Shown here: positions 1 through 11,300 of the stretch, one piece after another | How positions within the stretch are numbered: position 1 is the first letter of the stretch | Layout: every line of letters begins with the position of its first letter | NCBI GenBank assembly: GCA_947167715.1 | Contig: CAMVJD010000008.1 | Location: 23,729 to 87,728 of the forward strand | Reading direction: 5' to 3' | Origin: an uncultured Eubacteriaceae bacterium | Lineage (GTDB): Bacteria; Bacillota; Clostridia; Lachnospirales; CAG-274 | DNA: 64,000 bases | Position numbers and translations under genes: made by a program | The notes under the pieces: generated by a model | Seen by the model: only the letters and a program-made list of their open reading frames with translations | The model's database searches: none | Told to the model about the DNA's origin: nothing

Positions 1-64
1 GAATACCCAATAATATCATTGCAAGGCCAAAGGCCAATAAAAAGAGCTTTATTAGTTTTTTCAA
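1..64 (-). CDS. 5' end of a truncated CDS running off the window; N-terminus MKKLIKLFLLAFGLAMILLGI.. looks like a signal peptide or TM segment (TTG start)
   Basis: Reverse complement reads TTG AAA AAA CTA ATA AAG CTC..., preceded by GGTGAG; K-rich start followed by a hydrophobic stretch. Confidence 0.45.
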   Translation of the reverse strand, partial: MKKLIKLFLLAFGLAMILLGI

Positions 65-295
65 ATTCACTCACCGTCCCGATAGTATTATTGGGTCCTT
101 TAAAATGCTTTATCAGGTAATGATATTTTTTAGACCCTTTTATACAGATTATAACATATAAAAGTTTATTTACAATAAAAGTTTTAAAAAGATTTTATTA
201 AATATTTCTGAATATATGCGGGGCTTTATGTAATAATTGACGTATCGGTGTCTTAAATATCTAAAAAAAATCGGAAAAGTCAAGAAAACTTCGTC

Positions 296-324
296 TTGAA
301 AAATATCTTGTTTTATGGTAAAAT
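296..324 (+). promoter_or_regulatory. Sigma-A-like promoter for the aminotransferase gene
   Basis: TTGAAA-N17-TAAAAT, about 37 bp upstream of the ATG. Confidence 0.6.
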
Positions 325-360
325 AAAAAAGATAATATCGAAACTTATGGGGTGATAGAT

Positions 361-1554
361 ATGAAATTGTCAAAAATTGCATCTGTTGTATGTCCTTCGC
401 CTACGCTTACAATGGCTTCGCGCGTGGCGGCAAAAAGAGAATCGGGCGTTGATGTAGTGGATTTCAGCGCAGGCGAGCCGGATTTTAATACACCCGATTG
501 TGTTAAAAAAGCGGCTGTACAGGCTTTGGAAGAAAACTTTACCCATTATACGCCTTATGCCGGCATATACGAGCTTCGCAAGGCATTTGCAGAGGACCTG
601 AAAAAATATAAACTGGATTATGATGCTTCGCAAATAGTGGTTTCAAACGGCAGCAAGCATGCACTTAAAAATGCTTTTGCCGCTATTCTTGATGCGGGCG
701 ATGAGGTAATCGTGCCTGCACCGTACTGGAACAGCTATATCGATATAATAAAAATGTGCAGCGGTGTTCCTGTTGTGGTAAAAACAAAACGCTCAAACGG
801 TTTCAGAGTTACCGTTGACGAGCTTAAGGCAGCGTTTAGTGAAAAAACAAAGGCATTGCTTATAAACAGTCCCAATAATCCCACGGGTATGGTCTATTCC
901 GAGGAGGAATTGCGTGAAATAGGCAATTTTGCTGTGCAAAACGATCTTTTTATTATTTCGGATGAAATTTATAACAGATTGATATACAGTAAAAAATTAT
1001 TGCATTGCAGTATTGCTTCCCTTGGCGAAAATATAAAACAGCGTACTATAGTTATAGGCGGTCTTTCAAAAAGCTATGCAATGACGGGCTGGCGTGTAGG
1101 ATTTACCGCATCAAATACAGAGGTCGCAACGGCAATAGCAAATATACAGTCAAATTCGACATCAAATATTAATTCAATTGCACAAAAGGCCGCTGTGGCT
1201 GCGCTTACGCTTGCACAGGATGATGCGGAGGCAATGTTAAAGCAATTTGAACACAGACGTGATTATATTGCACAAAGGATATCCGATATACCGTTTTTAA
1301 GCAGCCTGCTGCCAAAGGGAGCCTTTTATCTGTTTGTGGATGTTTCAAAGCTTCTGGGTCAAAGTGTTGGAGAGTACAGGATAGAAACTGCGGATGATGT
1401 GGCGGAAGTGCTTTTTGACAAGTATAATGTTGCGGTTGTACCGTCGGGTGCATTTGGATATGAGGACCACATCCGTATATCTTACGCAACGGGTATGCGT
1501 GATATAGTTGAGGGTGTAAATCGCATAGAGCGCTTTGTAAAAGAAAATTTTTAA
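361..1554 (+). CDS. Pyridoxal phosphate-dependent aminotransferase (aspartate aminotransferase family)
   Basis: NSPNNPTG and SDEIYNRL...GGLSKSYAMTGWRVG (PLP lysine) motifs; ATG at 361 preferred over the GTG at 352. Confidence 0.92.
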   Translation: MKLSKIASVVCPSPTLTMASRVAAKRESGVDVVDFSAGEPDFNTPDCVKKAAVQALEENFTHYTPYAGIYELRKAFAEDLKKYKLDYDASQIVVSNGSKHALKNAFAAILDAGDEVIVPAPYWNSYIDIIKMCSGVPVVVKTKRSNGFRVTVDELKAAFSEKTKALLINSPNNPTGMVYSEEELREIGNFAVQNDLFIISDEIYNRLIYSKKLLHCSIASLGENIKQRTIVIGGLSKSYAMTGWRVGFTASNTEVATAIANIQSNSTSNINSIAQKAAVAALTLAQDDAEAMLKQFEHRRDYIAQRISDIPFLSSLLPKGAFYLFVDVSKLLGQSVGEYRIETADDVAEVLFDKYNVAVVPSGAFGYEDHIRISYATGMRDIVEGVNRIERFVKENF

Positions 1555-1558
1555 TGCT

Positions 1559-2716
1559 ATGAAAAAAATAATTTTAATAATGTTTTTCTGTCTTGCTTTT
1601 GCGGGCTGTGCAAAAAAGGATGAGACCCCGCCTGCACATGAAATACAAACGGCTGTTGCAGCTACTGTGGAGGAAACCTCGGAGACGACTACAATTGATG
1701 AGATAGCATCGCAAATAGACGAAATGAGTCTTGAAGATAAGGTAGGGCAGATGTTTATTATTGATTTTGGCAATATGGATACAAGCTTTGTTGTTCATTC
1801 ATCAAGCGGAGAGCTTGATATTAAGCAGCATAATGTTGGCGGCTTTATCCTTTTTGCCGAAGATATAAAGGGCGTAGAGCCTGTAAAAGAATTAACGGCG
1901 GAGCTTAAGAAAATAAGCAAAATACCGCCGTTTATTTCGGTAGATGAGGAGGGCGGTGTCGTAAGCCGCATAGGAGACTCCGGTGCAGTAGCGGATTATT
2001 GTATACCCTCGGCACGCAATATGGCAAACAACGGAACTGTTGAGGAAAACTACACTAAAATAGCAAAAACGCTTAAGTCAATGGGCTTTAATATGGACTT
2101 TGCACCCGATGCCGATGTGGATACCAACCCCGATAACCCTATAATCGGCAACAGAGCGTTTTCCTCGGATGCGGATATTACCGCACAAAATGTTTTAATA
2201 GCGTTAAATGCATTAAGGGATAACGGTGTTATACCTGTTATCAAGCATTTTCCCGGCCATGGAGATACCGAGACCGACAGCCATAAGGGTACTGCAATTA
2301 TCCCGCACGACAGACAAAGGCTGGACAGCGTTGAGCTGGTGCCGTTTAAAAAAGCAATAGAAAACAAAGCTCCCGTTATAATGGCAGGACATATAAAGGT
2401 GCCGGCTATAAGTGATACCGACAGGCCCGCAACGCTTGACCCCAATATTATAACAGGGCTTTTGCGCACGGAGCTTGGCTATGACGGTGTTGTTATGACC
2501 GATGCTATGAATATGGGCGCGGTTACACAATACGGTTCGGCCGAAAGTATAAAGGCGGCCGTAAATGCTGGTGTGGATATAATACTTGTGCCAACGGATG
2601 TTAAAGAAGCTTATGATACCGTTGTAAATATGGTAAAAAACGGTGAAATAAGCGAAAACAGGATAGATACATCAGTTTATAGGATATTATTATTAAAAAA
2701 GGAGATTGGAGAATAA
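1559..2716 (+). CDS. Glycoside hydrolase family 3 lipoprotein (NagZ-like beta-N-acetylhexosaminidase)
   Basis: Lipobox-like CLAFAGC; KHFPGHGDTETDSH and VVMTDAMNMGAV typical of GH3/NagZ. Confidence 0.9.
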   Translation: MKKIILIMFFCLAFAGCAKKDETPPAHEIQTAVAATVEETSETTTIDEIASQIDEMSLEDKVGQMFIIDFGNMDTSFVVHSSSGELDIKQHNVGGFILFAEDIKGVEPVKELTAELKKISKIPPFISVDEEGGVVSRIGDSGAVADYCIPSARNMANNGTVEENYTKIAKTLKSMGFNMDFAPDADVDTNPDNPIIGNRAFSSDADITAQNVLIALNALRDNGVIPVIKHFPGHGDTETDSHKGTAIIPHDRQRLDSVELVPFKKAIENKAPVIMAGHIKVPAISDTDRPATLDPNIITGLLRTELGYDGVVMTDAMNMGAVTQYGSAESIKAAVNAGVDIILVPTDVKEAYDTVVNMVKNGEISENRIDTSVYRILLLKKEIGE

Positions 2717-2720
2717 AAAA

Positions 2721-5387
2721 ATGAAAAGATATTTAGCTGTTATTATGATCGCTGCTGTATTTGCGGGCAGCTTTATTTGTGAGCAAACATCGGTATATGC
2801 CGAGCCGGAGATCATAACCGTTGTTACCGGGCAAAATGCCGACAAGTTTTTGGGCTTTACGCTTAACGAGGACGGCGTATCCTATACGATAACATCATGC
2901 GATGCCTCGGTAGTAAGTGCGGATATTCCCGATACATACAACGGCAAAAAAATAACGGGTATAGGCAGTTCGGCGTTTGCGGGTTCGCATATTGTCAGTA
3001 TAAAGCTGCCGCAATACCTGACGGATATAGGAGATAATGCCTTTGATAGCTGTACAGAGCTTAAAAGCATTACCTTGCCCGATTCGGTTGAAAATATAGG
3101 AAACAGAGCCTTTGCTAATATGACGGGTCTTACCGAGATAGTGCTGCCCAAAAACGCAAAAAATCTTGGTATGGTATTATTTTACAAATGTACAGCACTT
3201 GAAAAGGTGACTGTGGGCGAAGCGCTTGAAAATTTTGACCTTAGTTCGTTTGCGGGCTGTACAGCAAAACAAATAAATGTGGATGAAAACAATGCGGTTT
3301 ATTTTTCTTATGACGGTATAGTTTATAACAAAAAAACAAAGGAGTCGGTATTCTGTTCCAAAAGCTATGAGGGAAATGTTACCATACCCAATGGGATAGT
3401 CAGGATCTCGGGTTATACTTTTTCGGGCATAACGGGCATTACGGGCGTTAGTTTTCCCGATACGCTGACGGATATTGAGGGCTTCGCATTTAAGGACTGC
3501 ACGGCACTTACCGAACTGACCCTGCCGCAGGGGCTTAAAAGCATAGGTGATTGTGCCTTTAAAGGCTGCAGCGCGCTTAATACGGTCAATTTTAACAACG
3601 CTCTTGAAACCGTCGGGGCAAATGTATTTGAGGACTGCATAAAGCTTACGGATGCGGAGCTGCCAAACAGTATCACGCAAATTGGCAGCGAGTCGTTTTC
3701 GGGTTGTTATTCGCTTGCAGCGGTCAAGCTTCCCACGGGACTTACATCAATAAGCAGCGGGCTTTTCCAAGATTGCCGAGCCCTTAAAAGCATAGATATA
3801 CCCGCTTCGGTCAAAAATATCGGTGAAAATGCTTTTAATAACTGTACGGAACTTGAAAGCGTCGATCTGCACGAGGGCTTGACGGAAATAGGCGCAAATG
3901 CCTTTTGTTACTGCTATGAGCTTAAGGAGCTGACCATACCGTCCTCCGTAAAAACAATAGGCGCAAAAGCTTTTTATAATTGCAATAGAATAAACAGCCT
4001 TACGTTAAACGAGGGGCTTGAAACGGTCGGCGCAGATGCGTTTAGCGGCTGCGGCGGCGTAAAGGCACTTATAATACCCGACAGCCTTTCAAATATCGGT
4101 GACAATGCCTTTTATAGCATGACAGCACTTGAAAGGCTGCATATTGGCAAAAACGTAAAAAATGTGGATAAAAAATTGTTGGCTTCCAAAAAGATAACAT
4201 TGCTTACGGTTTCGGATGAAAACCCATATTATTCCGTTTTGGACAATATTTTATATAATAAGACAAAAACACAGCTTATAAATGCCGTTGCGGCAAAGGG
4301 AAGCATTACTGTGCCGGAGGGCGTTGTTACGATAATGGGATCGGCGTTTTTCGGCAATTCGGCGCTTACGGATATCTCTTTTCCGTCAAGCCTTGAATAT
4401 ATAGATGATGAAGCATTCAGAAACTGTAATAACATAACAAAGATAGTTTTACCTGACGGTCTTAAGCATATTGGCAGCAATGCTTTTAACGCCTGTGAAA
4501 AAATAACGGAAATTATCGTACCCGACAGCGTAATATATGTTGGCGACGATGCGTTTTCAAACTGCTACAGTCTGAAAAAGGCTGTGCTTCCCAAAAATAT
4601 GACTGCTCTGCCGAACGGTTGTTTTTCAAAATGCATTGACCTTGTGGATCTGACCCTGCCAAATGGGCTTAAAAGCATAGGAAATCGTGCGCTTGCCGAT
4701 ACGGATCTGGAAAGCATTTATTTGCCGGATAGTGTGGAAACTATTGGAGAGGGCTGCTTTAACGGCTGCAATTCGTTAAAGACGGTCAAGCTTCCGGAGC
4801 GACTTAAGGAGATACCCGAAAGTGCATTTTACGGCTGCTTTGATCTTGTAAGCATATATTTACCCTCATCTATCGAAAGGATAGGGTCAAATGCTTTTAA
4901 TACCTGTACCGATCTGGAGACTGTGATATTACCCGACGGTGTGACAGAGCTTGAAAAAAATATATTTTACAGATGCTTAAATTTAAAGACCGTTGTTATA
5001 CCCGCAAGCGTAAAAAAAATAGATGCCGAGGCATTTCAGGGCTGCGATAATATAAAGGATATCTATTTTGTCGGTGATGCCCCCGAATTACCAACGGTAA
5101 GAAGATACAGCTACAAAACATATCAAATGGAAACGATGCATGCGTTTTATGACTGCTCGGATAAGGCTGTTGTACATTACGACATTGCCGCAAACGGCTT
5201 TGACGGAGACACCTTCGGCGAATGCCGTGCCGTTGCGGAGACAGCTGTTAACACAAAGCCAAATGCAAAAATTATACTTGAGTATTTGACCGGTGTTAGA
5301 GCGTTAGACGAAATATCGGTAAAACAAGCCGATAAGGACGGCAGCGGCATTACAGATATTGCAGATGTTATTGCAATTTTAAATTAA
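2721..5387 (+). CDS. Secreted BspA-type leucine-rich repeat (LRR_5) protein with C-terminal dockerin-like segment
   Basis: Many 23-aa repeats of the form IGxxAFxxCxxLxxVxLPxxLxxI; signal peptide from 2721; C-term ADKDGSGITDIADVIAILN. Confidence 0.9.
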   Translation: MKRYLAVIMIAAVFAGSFICEQTSVYAEPEIITVVTGQNADKFLGFTLNEDGVSYTITSCDASVVSADIPDTYNGKKITGIGSSAFAGSHIVSIKLPQYLTDIGDNAFDSCTELKSITLPDSVENIGNRAFANMTGLTEIVLPKNAKNLGMVLFYKCTALEKVTVGEALENFDLSSFAGCTAKQINVDENNAVYFSYDGIVYNKKTKESVFCSKSYEGNVTIPNGIVRISGYTFSGITGITGVSFPDTLTDIEGFAFKDCTALTELTLPQGLKSIGDCAFKGCSALNTVNFNNALETVGANVFEDCIKLTDAELPNSITQIGSESFSGCYSLAAVKLPTGLTSISSGLFQDCRALKSIDIPASVKNIGENAFNNCTELESVDLHEGLTEIGANAFCYCYELKELTIPSSVKTIGAKAFYNCNRINSLTLNEGLETVGADAFSGCGGVKALIIPDSLSNIGDNAFYSMTALERLHIGKNVKNVDKKLLASKKITLLTVSDENPYYSVLDNILYNKTKTQLINAVAAKGSITVPEGVVTIMGSAFFGNSALTDISFPSSLEYIDDEAFRNCNNITKIVLPDGLKHIGSNAFNACEKITEIIVPDSVIYVGDDAFSNCYSLKKAVLPKNMTALPNGCFSKCIDLVDLTLPNGLKSIGNRALADTDLESIYLPDSVETIGEGCFNGCNSLKTVKLPERLKEIPESAFYGCFDLVSIYLPSSIERIGSNAFNTCTDLETVILPDGVTELEKNIFYRCLNLKTVVIPASVKKIDAEAFQGCDNIKDIYFVGDAPELPTVRRYSYKTYQMETMHAFYDCSDKAVVHYDIAANGFDGDTFGECRAVAETAVNTKPNAKIILEYLTGVRALDEISVKQADKDGSGITDIADVIAILN

Positions 5388-5457
5388 TTATGTTATAATG
5401 TTTATATATGGGATATATGTCCCTTTTATAAAAATAATTTCTATGGAGGATATACAA

Positions 5458-6720
5458 ATGAAAAGATTTATGGCAACTTTGCTGACGGGTATTATTGCAT
5501 TTTCGGCGCTTAATGTGCCTGCAGCGGCAGATACCGTCGATGTATTTATTGCAGGTGATTCAACTGCGTGTGAATACGGTAAGGATGAAAAATATGCGCT
5601 TCCCCGCGCAGGCTGGGGTATGTACCTTGGCAAGTATGCAAAGGATGTAAATGTTACGGATTATGCGCTTTCGGGCAGAAGCTCAAAAAGCTTTACAACA
5701 GAGGATAACTACTACAAGCTTATGCGTGATGTGGGCGAGGGTGACTATGTTATTATCCAGTTTGGCCATAACGATGCTAAAAATTCAAGTGACGAGGATA
5801 AGGAGCTTCGCTATACGGATCCCAAGGGCGACAAGGATACAGAGGGCAGCTTTAAAAACAGCCTTTACAAAAACTATATCCTTCCCGTTCAGGAAAAGGG
5901 TGCAACACCTATTCTTTTAACACCTATTTCCAGAAGAAACTTTGAAGATAACGGCAAAGTAAAGGATTCGCACGGCCTTTATGACGATGCTGTAAGAGAG
6001 CTTGCAGATGAGCTTGGTATTACATATATTGATATGACAAAGATAACAGAGGATATTTACAACAAAGTCGGAGAAAACGGCGCAATGTATTATCACGCTA
6101 TCTATAATGACAGAGAAAAGGGTAAAAACGGTATCGACAATACGCACCTTAACCATTGGGGCGGTGAAAAGATAGCTTATTTAACAGCATCGGAGCTTGC
6201 AAAGGCCGGCGTATTTGAGCTTTCGGGTCAGTATGACGATTCTGCCTTGACAAGGGGCGAATTTACACAGGCGCTTGTTCGTGTGCTTCAGCTTGAAAAT
6301 GCCGATGCAAAGGATAATTTTTCTGATGTAAATACCGATGCCGAATATGCGGAGTCGGTTGCTGTTGCAAAGGCCTTCGGTATTGTGCTTGGTGATGAAA
6401 AGGCTGTATTTAACGGCGAAAGGACTGTTACCTCCGCAGAAATGCTGCTTATGCTTGAAAGAGGTTTAAAGGCGTGCGGCGCTGAAATGCCCGAAAATAT
6501 CGGCACAACAATGGACGAGCATGTTAAAAATGCAGTAAGCAATCTTAAATCTCTTGGCCTTGACGAAAAGGAAAAGGTAAATCTTACATCACAGGATTGC
6601 TATGCTATCCTTACAGATGCTTTTAACGAAGTTACCGAGTTAAAGAGCCTTCAGGCCGAGAAAGAACAGTCACTTGACGAAATAGAGGCTACGGAAAACG
6701 TAGTTATCGATAAAAAATAA
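5458..6720 (+). CDS. Secreted SGNH/GDSL hydrolase (rhamnogalacturonan acetylesterase-like) with C-terminal SLH-like region
   Basis: IAGDSTAC, FGHNDAK and DNTHLNHWG blocks; SLH-like LTRGEFTQALVRVL...FSDVNTDAEYAESVAVAKAFGIVLGDEKAVFNGERTVTSAEM; ATG 5458 behind GGAGG. Confidence 0.87.
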   Translation: MKRFMATLLTGIIAFSALNVPAAADTVDVFIAGDSTACEYGKDEKYALPRAGWGMYLGKYAKDVNVTDYALSGRSSKSFTTEDNYYKLMRDVGEGDYVIIQFGHNDAKNSSDEDKELRYTDPKGDKDTEGSFKNSLYKNYILPVQEKGATPILLTPISRRNFEDNGKVKDSHGLYDDAVRELADELGITYIDMTKITEDIYNKVGENGAMYYHAIYNDREKGKNGIDNTHLNHWGGEKIAYLTASELAKAGVFELSGQYDDSALTRGEFTQALVRVLQLENADAKDNFSDVNTDAEYAESVAVAKAFGIVLGDEKAVFNGERTVTSAEMLLMLERGLKACGAEMPENIGTTMDEHVKNAVSNLKSLGLDEKEKVNLTSQDCYAILTDAFNEVTELKSLQAEKEQSLDEIEATENVVIDKK

Positions 6721-6738
6721 TTGCAATAAATAAAAAGG

Positions 6739-6767
6739 GGCTGTCGCTAATGCGGCAGCCTCGTTTT
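6739..6767. terminator. Intrinsic terminator between convergent genes
   Basis: GGCTGTCGC-TAAT-GCGGCAGCC followed by a T-rich tail. Confidence 0.7.
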
Positions 6768-8225
6768 TTATAAGTTTTTTAAAATTTGTATCGTATCTCG
6801 TACATCAAACATACTGTCTTCATTTACATCTGCGGAAGTTATACAAAACAGATCGTCTGTTTTAAGACAGCCGGCAGCATATCTTAAAGCAAGCTTTGCA
6901 TCTTTTTTATCCTTTTTTCCGTCAAGATCTACATCATATCTCATCAATGCCTTGGTAAATGAACTATCGCAGTATTTTACTATTTTAATATAATTTTCGG
7001 GATAATCACGTTTAAAAATATAAATAGGATAACTGCTTATGCTTTCAACGTCTATACCGTCTTCAAACAATGTGTAATTTGATGCAAAGAATTTAAGGTC
7101 GGAAATACCGCTGCCGTTGTTTGATTTAGTTACTAAAAGCAGCGGAATGGACGGAGAAAACCCGTTTTGCGCCTCGTCGTTCAATGCGTTATAGGTGTTT
7201 TCGCTTATAACGGCTTCCTTAAGCATATTACAGTTTAAAAATGCAGAGGCCTCAAGTGTGGTCAAGCTTTCCGGCAGTTTTATTGTTTTAAGCAGTGAAC
7301 AATCGGAAAATGCCGATGATTTTATAACCGATACGCTGTCTGGAATATCAATTTTTTCAAGCTTTTCACATTGCCCGAATGCATTTACGCCTATAGTTTT
7401 TACAGAGTCGGGGAGTGAAACGCTTTCAAGACTTGTACAGCCGTAAAATAGAAATTTGCCAAGTGCTGTTATCCCGGACGGCACAGAAACGCTTTTTAAG
7501 GACGAACAGCCGTTAAATGCATATTCGCCAAGATATGTTACCGCAGCGGGAATATTAATGCTTTTAAGCGATGTACAGCCGTCAAATGCATTGGCGGATA
7601 TTTGGGTAACTTTATTCATACCGCTTACGCTTTCAAGCGAAACACAGTTTTGAAATGCACTCTTGCCGATAAAAGTGGTTTTATCGGGAATATTTATTGT
7701 TTTAAGCTTTTTGCAGTTTAAAAATGTACTTCCGAGTATATCCTTAACATTTGGCGGTATATTGATACTTTCAAGGCTTGTACAGCCCTCAAAGCAGGCG
7801 CCGCTGTAATTTGCGCCGATATACGACAAAGTATCAGGAAGTATAACTGTTTTTAAGGCTTTGCAGCCGTTAAATGCGTAGCCCTCTATCTTTGTCATAT
7901 TGGCTGTTATCTCGACGCTTTCAAGGGCAGTATATTTTAAAAAGCAGCTATTTTTAATAATTTTGGAATTGCCTGTGATAATAAGTTTTTTTAATGCGGT
8001 TTTATCAGTGCCGACAACGGAAGAAACATTTGCTGCGGTAATGCTGTATACATCGGTTATTGTAAGCGTACCGTTTTCAAAGGTATAGCCGTCTATATCG
8101 GCAGCATATGTGTTTGCGGTAAATATATTGCATTTATCCGGCAAAACGGGTATGAGCATGGCGACAAAACATAATGTAAGACAAACCGTATATTTTAATA
8201 ATGATATTTTTGTCTTATTTTTCAT
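6768..8225 (-). CDS. Secreted BspA-type LRR protein with C-terminal type I dockerin-like domain
   Basis: LRR_5 repeats; C-term DVDLDGKKDKKDAKLALRYAAG...SADVNEDSMFDVRDTIQILKNL has two F-hand-like repeats. Confidence 0.88.
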   Translation of the reverse strand: MKNKTKISLLKYTVCLTLCFVAMLIPVLPDKCNIFTANTYAADIDGYTFENGTLTITDVYSITAANVSSVVGTDKTALKKLIITGNSKIIKNSCFLKYTALESVEITANMTKIEGYAFNGCKALKTVILPDTLSYIGANYSGACFEGCTSLESINIPPNVKDILGSTFLNCKKLKTINIPDKTTFIGKSAFQNCVSLESVSGMNKVTQISANAFDGCTSLKSINIPAAVTYLGEYAFNGCSSLKSVSVPSGITALGKFLFYGCTSLESVSLPDSVKTIGVNAFGQCEKLEKIDIPDSVSVIKSSAFSDCSLLKTIKLPESLTTLEASAFLNCNMLKEAVISENTYNALNDEAQNGFSPSIPLLLVTKSNNGSGISDLKFFASNYTLFEDGIDVESISSYPIYIFKRDYPENYIKIVKYCDSSFTKALMRYDVDLDGKKDKKDAKLALRYAAGCLKTDDLFCITSADVNEDSMFDVRDTIQILKNL

Positions 8226-8244
8226 TATAAATTTCTCCTTACTA

Positions 8245-8277
8245 AAAAAGAGGCGCGGTTTTTACAACCGCGTCTCT
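8245..8277 (-). terminator. Terminator downstream of the pyruvate:ferredoxin oxidoreductase gene
   Basis: AGAGGCGCGGTT...AACCGCGTCTCT with an A-run on the + side (T-run on the - strand). Confidence 0.65.
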
Positions 8278-8360
8278 TAATGTATATATTACATACAAAT
8301 TCGACAGCTGCCGAATTTAAAGTAAGCCCAACCGCTTATGCAGCCGGCGTACTTGATCTA

Positions 8361-11300
8361 TTACTTGCCTGCAAGTACCTTGTAGCCTTCAAGTCTTCTC
8401 TTTGCGTCTTCTGCACACTTATCGAAGAGTTCGTCAGCAACCTCGGGGAATGCCTTTGCAAGTGAAGCATAACGAACCTCGCCCTTGATGAATTCCTTAA
8501 AGTCTGCTGTAGGCTCCTTGGAGTCGAGTGTGAATACCTCACCCTCGGGATTGTATCTGTAAAGCTGCCAGTAACCGCAGTCAACAGCCTTTTTAGCCTC
8601 TGTATGGAAGTTAGTTCTAAGGCCGTGGTTGATACAAGGAGCGTAAGCGATGATAAGTGAAGGACCGTGGTAAGCCTCAGCCTCTTTAAGTGCCTTCATA
8701 AGCTGTGCCTTGTCAGCGCCCATACATACCTGTGCAACATATACATAACCATAGCTCTTAGCTATCATACCAAGGTCTTTCTTGCGTACTCTCTTACCGG
8801 AAGCGGCAAATTTAGCGATAGCAGCAGTAGGAGTAGCCTTGGAAGCCTGTCCACCTGTGTTGGAGTAAACCTCTGTATCGAATACGAATACATTTACATC
8901 TTCGCCGGAAGCAAGAACGTGGTCTACGCCGCCGAAACCGATATCGTAAGCCCAACCGTCACCACCGAAGATCCACTGGCTCTTCTTAACAAGCATATCC
9001 TTGTGAGCAAGGATGTAATCGCGGTTAGCGCACTCGCCCTCGCAGTGAGCGTTTTCAAGCTCTTCAACAAGCTTAGCGGATGTAGCCTTGGAAGCCTCGC
9101 CGTCAAACATTGTGTCAAGCCAAGCCTGAGCAGCTGCCTTGATAGATTCGGACTTGCCGTTTGCAATTACGTCCTTAACAACCTCTGCAAGCTTTTCTCT
9201 CTGCTGCTTAACACCTGTGTACATACCGTAACCAAACTCTGCATTATCCTCAAACAGTGAGTTACACCAAGCAGGACCCTGACCCTTTTCGTTTGTTGTA
9301 TAAGGTGTTGAAGGTGCGGAACCACCCCAGATAGAAGAACAGCCTGTAGCGTTTGCTATGTACATTCTGTCGCCGTAAAGCTGAGTGATAAGTCTTGCAT
9401 AAGCTGTTTCTGCACAGCCGCCGCAGGAACCGGAGAATTCAAGGTAAGGAAGCTCGAATTGAGAACCCTTTACGCTGTACTTGTCTTCGGGATTTTCCTT
9501 GCGAGGAAGCTTAACTGCATAGTCCCAAGCCTCGACCTGATCTCTTGCGTCGTCGATAGGAACAAGCTTAAGCGGATCGCTCTTGCCTGCAAGAGGACAG
9601 CTTGCGATACAGTTGCCGCAGCCTGTACAGTCCATAATGTCAACCTGCATTACATACTTGTAGCCTGCTTCCTTGCCCTTGCCGTCTACAGCCTTTAAGG
9701 AAGCGGGAGCTGCCTTTGCTTCGTCCTCTGTTAAAAGGAAAGGTCTGATACAAGCGTGCGGACAAACAAATGCACACTGGTTACACTGGATACATGTAGA
9801 AGGATCCCAAACAGGAACATTGATAGCGATACCGCGCTTCTCGTAAGCAGCTGTACCATGCTCGAATGTACCGTCCTCGATGCCCTTGAATGCGGAAACG
9901 GGGAGTGTATCACCCTTTTGAGCGTTCATAACATCAACGATATCTGTGATGAACTTAGGTCTGTCCTTAACCTCGACCTTTTCGTCAACTGCGTTAGCCC
10001 AGTCAGCGGGGATCTCAACCTTATGGAAGCCCTCTGCACCTGCATCAACAGCTGCATAGTTCATATTAACGATCTTTTCGCCCTTCTTGCCGTAGGACTT
10101 AACGATAAATTCCTTCATGTACTTGATAGCGTCATCCTTGGGAATGATCTCTGTGATCATAAAGAATGCAGACTGAAGTACCATGTTGAACTTGCTGCCA
10201 AGGCCTAACTCAGCACCGATCTTAACAGCATTGATTGTGTAGAAGTTGATATTCTTCTTAGCAAGGTCTCTCTTAACATTTGCGGGAAGGTGAGTATTAA
10301 GCTCTTCATCCGACCAGATAGTGTTAAGAAGGAAGCTGCCGCCGTCCTTAAGGTTGGATGTCATATCATACTTGTTAAGGTATGACTGCTGATGACAAGC
10401 AACGAAATCGGCTGTATCGATAAGGTAAGGTGAACGGATAGGCTTGTGACCGAATCTTAAGTGAGAATTGGTGATACCGCCCGACTTCTTTGAGTCATAA
10501 GCGAAGTAAGCCTGTGCATACATATCTGTATGGTCACCGATAATTTTGATAGAGTTTTTGTTAGCACCTACTGTACCGTCGGAACCAAGACCCCAGAATA
10601 AGCAGTTCTTGGTACCCTCGGGAGTAACGTCAACAACCTCGCCGCGCTCGAGCGAAAGGTTTGTAACATCGTCGTTGATAGCAAGTGTAAAGGGATTCTT
10701 GGGCTGTGCAGCGTCAAGATTCTTGTAAACAGCGATGATGTCCGCAGGTGTAGTATCCTTTGAACCAAGACCGAAGCGGCCGCCGATGATCTCGGGCTTT
10801 CTGTCGCTGTGGAAGAATGCTGTACAAACATCCTGATATAAAGGCTCGCCAAGTGAACCGGGTTCCTTTGTTCTGTCAAGAACAGCGATCTTCTTAACAG
10901 TTGCGGGGATAGCCTCAAGAAGCTTTTCGGGAACAAAAGGTCTGAAAAGATGTACGTTTACAAGACCAACCTTCTCGCCCTTTGCTGCAAGATAGTCGAT
11001 AGTGCCGGCGATAGTATCGCAGATAGAGCCCATTGCAACAATGACCTTTTCTGCATCGGGAGCACCGTAGTAGTTAAATAACTTGTAATCTCTGCCTGTA
11101 AGTTTGCTGATTTCTGCCATATATTCTTCAACAACAGCGGGAGTTGCATCGTAGTAAGGATTGCAAGCCTCGCGAGCCTGGAAGAAGATATCGGGGTTCT
11201 GTGCAGTACCGCGTGTGCAGGGATGTTCGGGGTTAAGAGCGTGTTCCTTGAACTCCTTAACCTTGTCCATATCAACTAATTTAGCAAGATCCTCATAATC

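Noticed and set aside
2900-5080. LRR repeats considered as a DNA tandem repeat or CRISPR-like array
   Set aside because: Periodicity of 69 nt is protein-level LRR_5 repetition with diverged nucleotide sequence and continuous reading frame
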